Shown here in pieces: positions 60,521 to 62,467 of a stretch of DNA of 62,467 bases. The stretch is taken from positions 124,332 through 186,798 of the forward strand of contig NW_019775814.1 of the NCBI RefSeq assembly GCF_001039355.2, read 5' to 3'. Under the pieces are notes generated by a model. It searched no databases. It was not told the origin of the DNA and worked only from the letters and a program-made list of their open reading frames with translations. Within the stretch, counting starts at the first letter, position 1, and each line of letters starts with the position of its first letter. The position numbers and the translations under genes were made by a program. The DNA is from Lingula anatina (taxonomy: Eukaryota; Brachiopoda; Lingulata; Lingulida; Lingulidae).

Positions 60521-60585
60521 ATTGTTTTCTTTATTCATTAGAAAAGTAGTATTTTTCTTTGTAAAAAAAGTCATCAGTAAGACTA

Positions 60586-60805
60586 CATTCCCACAGATTA
60601 AGATCGATCCATCTGGGAGTTCATGCTAAATTGCTGTCAGCTCAAGAGGCTTAAATGTCTGTCACGCCTACCGAATTGGCTAGGGTAAAGATAATTACCC
60701 CCTAACAGCTTTACTAGGCGTGACAGACATTTAAGCCGGCCAAGTTGACAGCAATTTAGTGAGACTTCCCAGGGGGATAGATCGATCTAAATATCTGTGG
60801 GAATG
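60586..60805. mobile_element. Hairpin MITE, copy 2
   Basis: A palindrome of about 220 bp with ends CATTCCCACAGAT and ATCTGTGGGAATG (exact complements) and inner arms CTTAAATGTCTGTCACGCCTA / TAGGCGTGACAGACATTTAAG. Same family as 49424-49628. Confidence 0.78.
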
Positions 60806-61669
60806 GTAAGGTACAATTTTTTAACAACAAAGACTATATTAAGAAGGCATCATAACTTGATTTTGAACCAGGCCTTTGGCAGTCTAATGTATGCATACCA
60901 CTTGTATATTGTACCACTTGATGGAAACCAAGAGCCAACAAATAAACAAAGTTTTATTACAACAGTGCCATTTGTGTAGCAAATACATTTTCTTTTTACA
61001 TACAAAAAGCCCTGTTTGATTGAAATGAGTTTTAAGAAATCACAGATGCAAAATCACAATCCTTCATCACTTCTAGTAATGGCTACATCTATGTTGTTCA
61101 TGCTCTGCTCCTGTACATCACCTAGCAACACCATTACATCACTTAGTAACATTTTAAAACAACTGCCACATGCAATGTGAACTTGGAATGTACGTACACA
61201 GAGAAATGTCTGACTAGACGCTATAACGAGTCAGCTTTTATAAATGATAAAAAAGCAAGCACACACTGCCATGTCAGAACCACTGGTTCCTTTGCTTTAA
61301 CCCTGTGGCTATTTTCTATCTCTACCACTTGGTGGCAACAAAAATTCTCTTGGAAAAATCATCCCAGAGAAATTGGCAACCCCTGAAAGGGATATCAAAC
61401 TTGAATAAGTTCCATTGAAAAATAACAATGGAAAAATGCATCCTTCGTGTCCTCCCTACCATATAAATCAGAAGTCATTATTTGCCAATCTAGTTACAAA
61501 TGTTGAGATTGACTAAGACTAAGAGTAAGTGCCACTTAATTCTTCAATTTAATCCCCTAACCTCCTCCATCTTCTGTGGTGTAAGTCTGTGATGTCATGA
61601 GAAGGCAGCGAGGTGCCCTGGGCATAAATAGCAGGTATCCAGACTTAAATGACTTTTAAGCCCACATTT
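60806..61669. other. Intergenic region and 3'UTR side of the minus-strand gene
   Basis: No coding exon is seen. It separates two tail-to-tail genes. Part is presumably the 3'UTR of the gene ending at 61670. Confidence 0.4.
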
Positions 61670-62467
61670 TCAACCTTTCTCTAGGTCTTCCATGCATTTT
61701 TTCATGTATGTTTTCCTATCGGCCATGTCCATCACAGCAGACTGTATCAAACTGACCATGATCTGTGGCCAGACCTGGTACAGAGTGGTCAGCTTTCTGT
61801 CCACCACCACCGCCTCCCTGGAGATCTGACGGACAAATTTCTGGGCAAAGTCTAGTTTTGATTTCTGCTCCTGTAACAACAAATTCCAAGCAAATCAATG
61901 ATCTGATATTGCAACACCACAGGTGGGAAGTGATGCAGACAAAACAGTGTATAAAGAACCTACTTACAATGACTGTTATAATATTGGAAGACAACGTAAA
62001 CTCTTCTACTGATGTGAACATCACTCAAATCTTACCTCTCCTTTCTTGACTTGTTCTTCTAGTGGTGGATAGACTAGTCCAGCCCTGCCTATAGATTCTA
62101 TAGCACTCTTGTGTTCAGCTAGTTTGCCATCAGGAGATTTCCTAGACTTTTCCTCTGACAAAGAAAGTAACTGTTTTTTCCTGGAATTAAAACAACAATA
62201 ATAATGGTATCTGTTACATAAGATTAATAAAATCTGTAAGATTATCAGGACAATGATACAGGGATAATGGTGTATGCTCACTGCTGATAGGATAAAAGAT
62301 ACAACTGCAGTGAGGACTCACCTGTATTCTCCCAGTAATGTTAACAGTCTGGACTGGGACAGCTGGGAGGTGGTGATGTGGGACAGAGGACCAAACGACT
62401 CACCTGTTTTCTCCCAGTAATGTTAACAGTCTGGACTGGGACAGCTGGGAGGTGGTGATGTGGGACA
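61670..62467 (-). CDS. Unrecognised gene, last three coding exons, runs off the window
   Basis: Minus-strand exons are 61670-61870, 62036-62181 and from 62322 upward. Donors are AG|GTAAG and ACAG|GTGAGT; acceptors are TTACAG and ATTCCAG. The joined sequence reads continuously: SRLLTLLGEYRKKQLLSLSE, a charged EEKSRKSPDGKLAEHK segment, GRAGLVYPPLEEQVKKGE, then a helical C-terminus with DRKLTTLYQVWPQIMVSL and a Lys/Glu-rich end. It looks intracellular and helical, with no signal peptide or membrane span in the visible part. I do not recognise the family. It converges with the REEP5/6-like gene. Confidence 0.75.
62317..62467 (-). repeat. 82-bp tandem duplication of an exon end with its splice donor
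   Basis: 62317-62398 and 62399-62467 (cut by the window edge) are near-identical, period 82 bp. Each copy holds the exon end, encoding SHITTSQLSQSRLLTLLGE, and its own donor ACAG|GTGAGT. They differ at the penultimate codon (TAC against AAC). The copies join without a visible acceptor between them. Confidence 0.85.

Overview
The window looks like nuclear DNA of a marine invertebrate animal, most likely a lophotrochozoan such as a mollusc. It is AT-rich, its genes have GT-AG introns and TATA boxes, and it is full of DNA-transposon remains. It holds a small expansion of Mab-21/cGAS-like genes and three exons of a REEP5/6-type ER-shaping gene. The species cannot be fixed from the sequence.

Region by region. 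1-8.7 kb is mostly non-coding; on the minus strand it holds a three-exon gene with a TATA box for a 69-residue secreted peptide with four cysteines. 8.7-29.8 kb is a tandem array of three minus-strand cGAS-like receptor (cGLR, Mab-21 family) genes at 8.73-10.96, 17.19-19.49 and 27.91-29.68 kb. They sit in segmentally duplicated flanks cut by a Tc1-like transposon, a 51-bp minisatellite, miniature inverted-repeat elements (MITEs) and a duplicated gene-end relic. All three keep the nucleotidyltransferase core (a G-S pair, a D-x-D pair and a third Asp), but the C-terminal tails differ completely: a duplicated 70-residue acidic module in copy 1, an SGNH-hydrolase-like domain in copy 2, and a tail cut short by a probable frameshift in copy 3.

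30-43.5 kb is repeat-rich: a second Tc1-like element of nearly the same length, an assembly gap, a block repeated in inverted orientation near 56 kb, and a 2.7-kb foldback element built of ~180-bp units. At 43.5-44.2 kb lies a two-exon minus-strand gene with a TATA box for a 63-residue secreted peptide with eight cysteines. 45-57.5 kb holds possible terminal exons, four MITE-type elements and a decayed BEL/Pao gag.

58.3-60.5 kb holds the last three coding exons and 3'UTR of a REEP5/6 homologue (plus strand). It converges on the 3' end of an unrecognised minus-strand gene (61.7-62.5 kb) whose outermost visible exon is tandemly duplicated together with its splice donor.

Taken together, the cGLR array is a candidate innate-immune locus. 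By family knowledge, cGLRs make cyclic dinucleotides on sensing a ligand and signal through STING. Here the catalytic core is conserved while tails are swapped, duplicated or broken. The two small secreted cysteine peptides lie on the same stretch, but nothing in the sequence ties them to the cGLRs.
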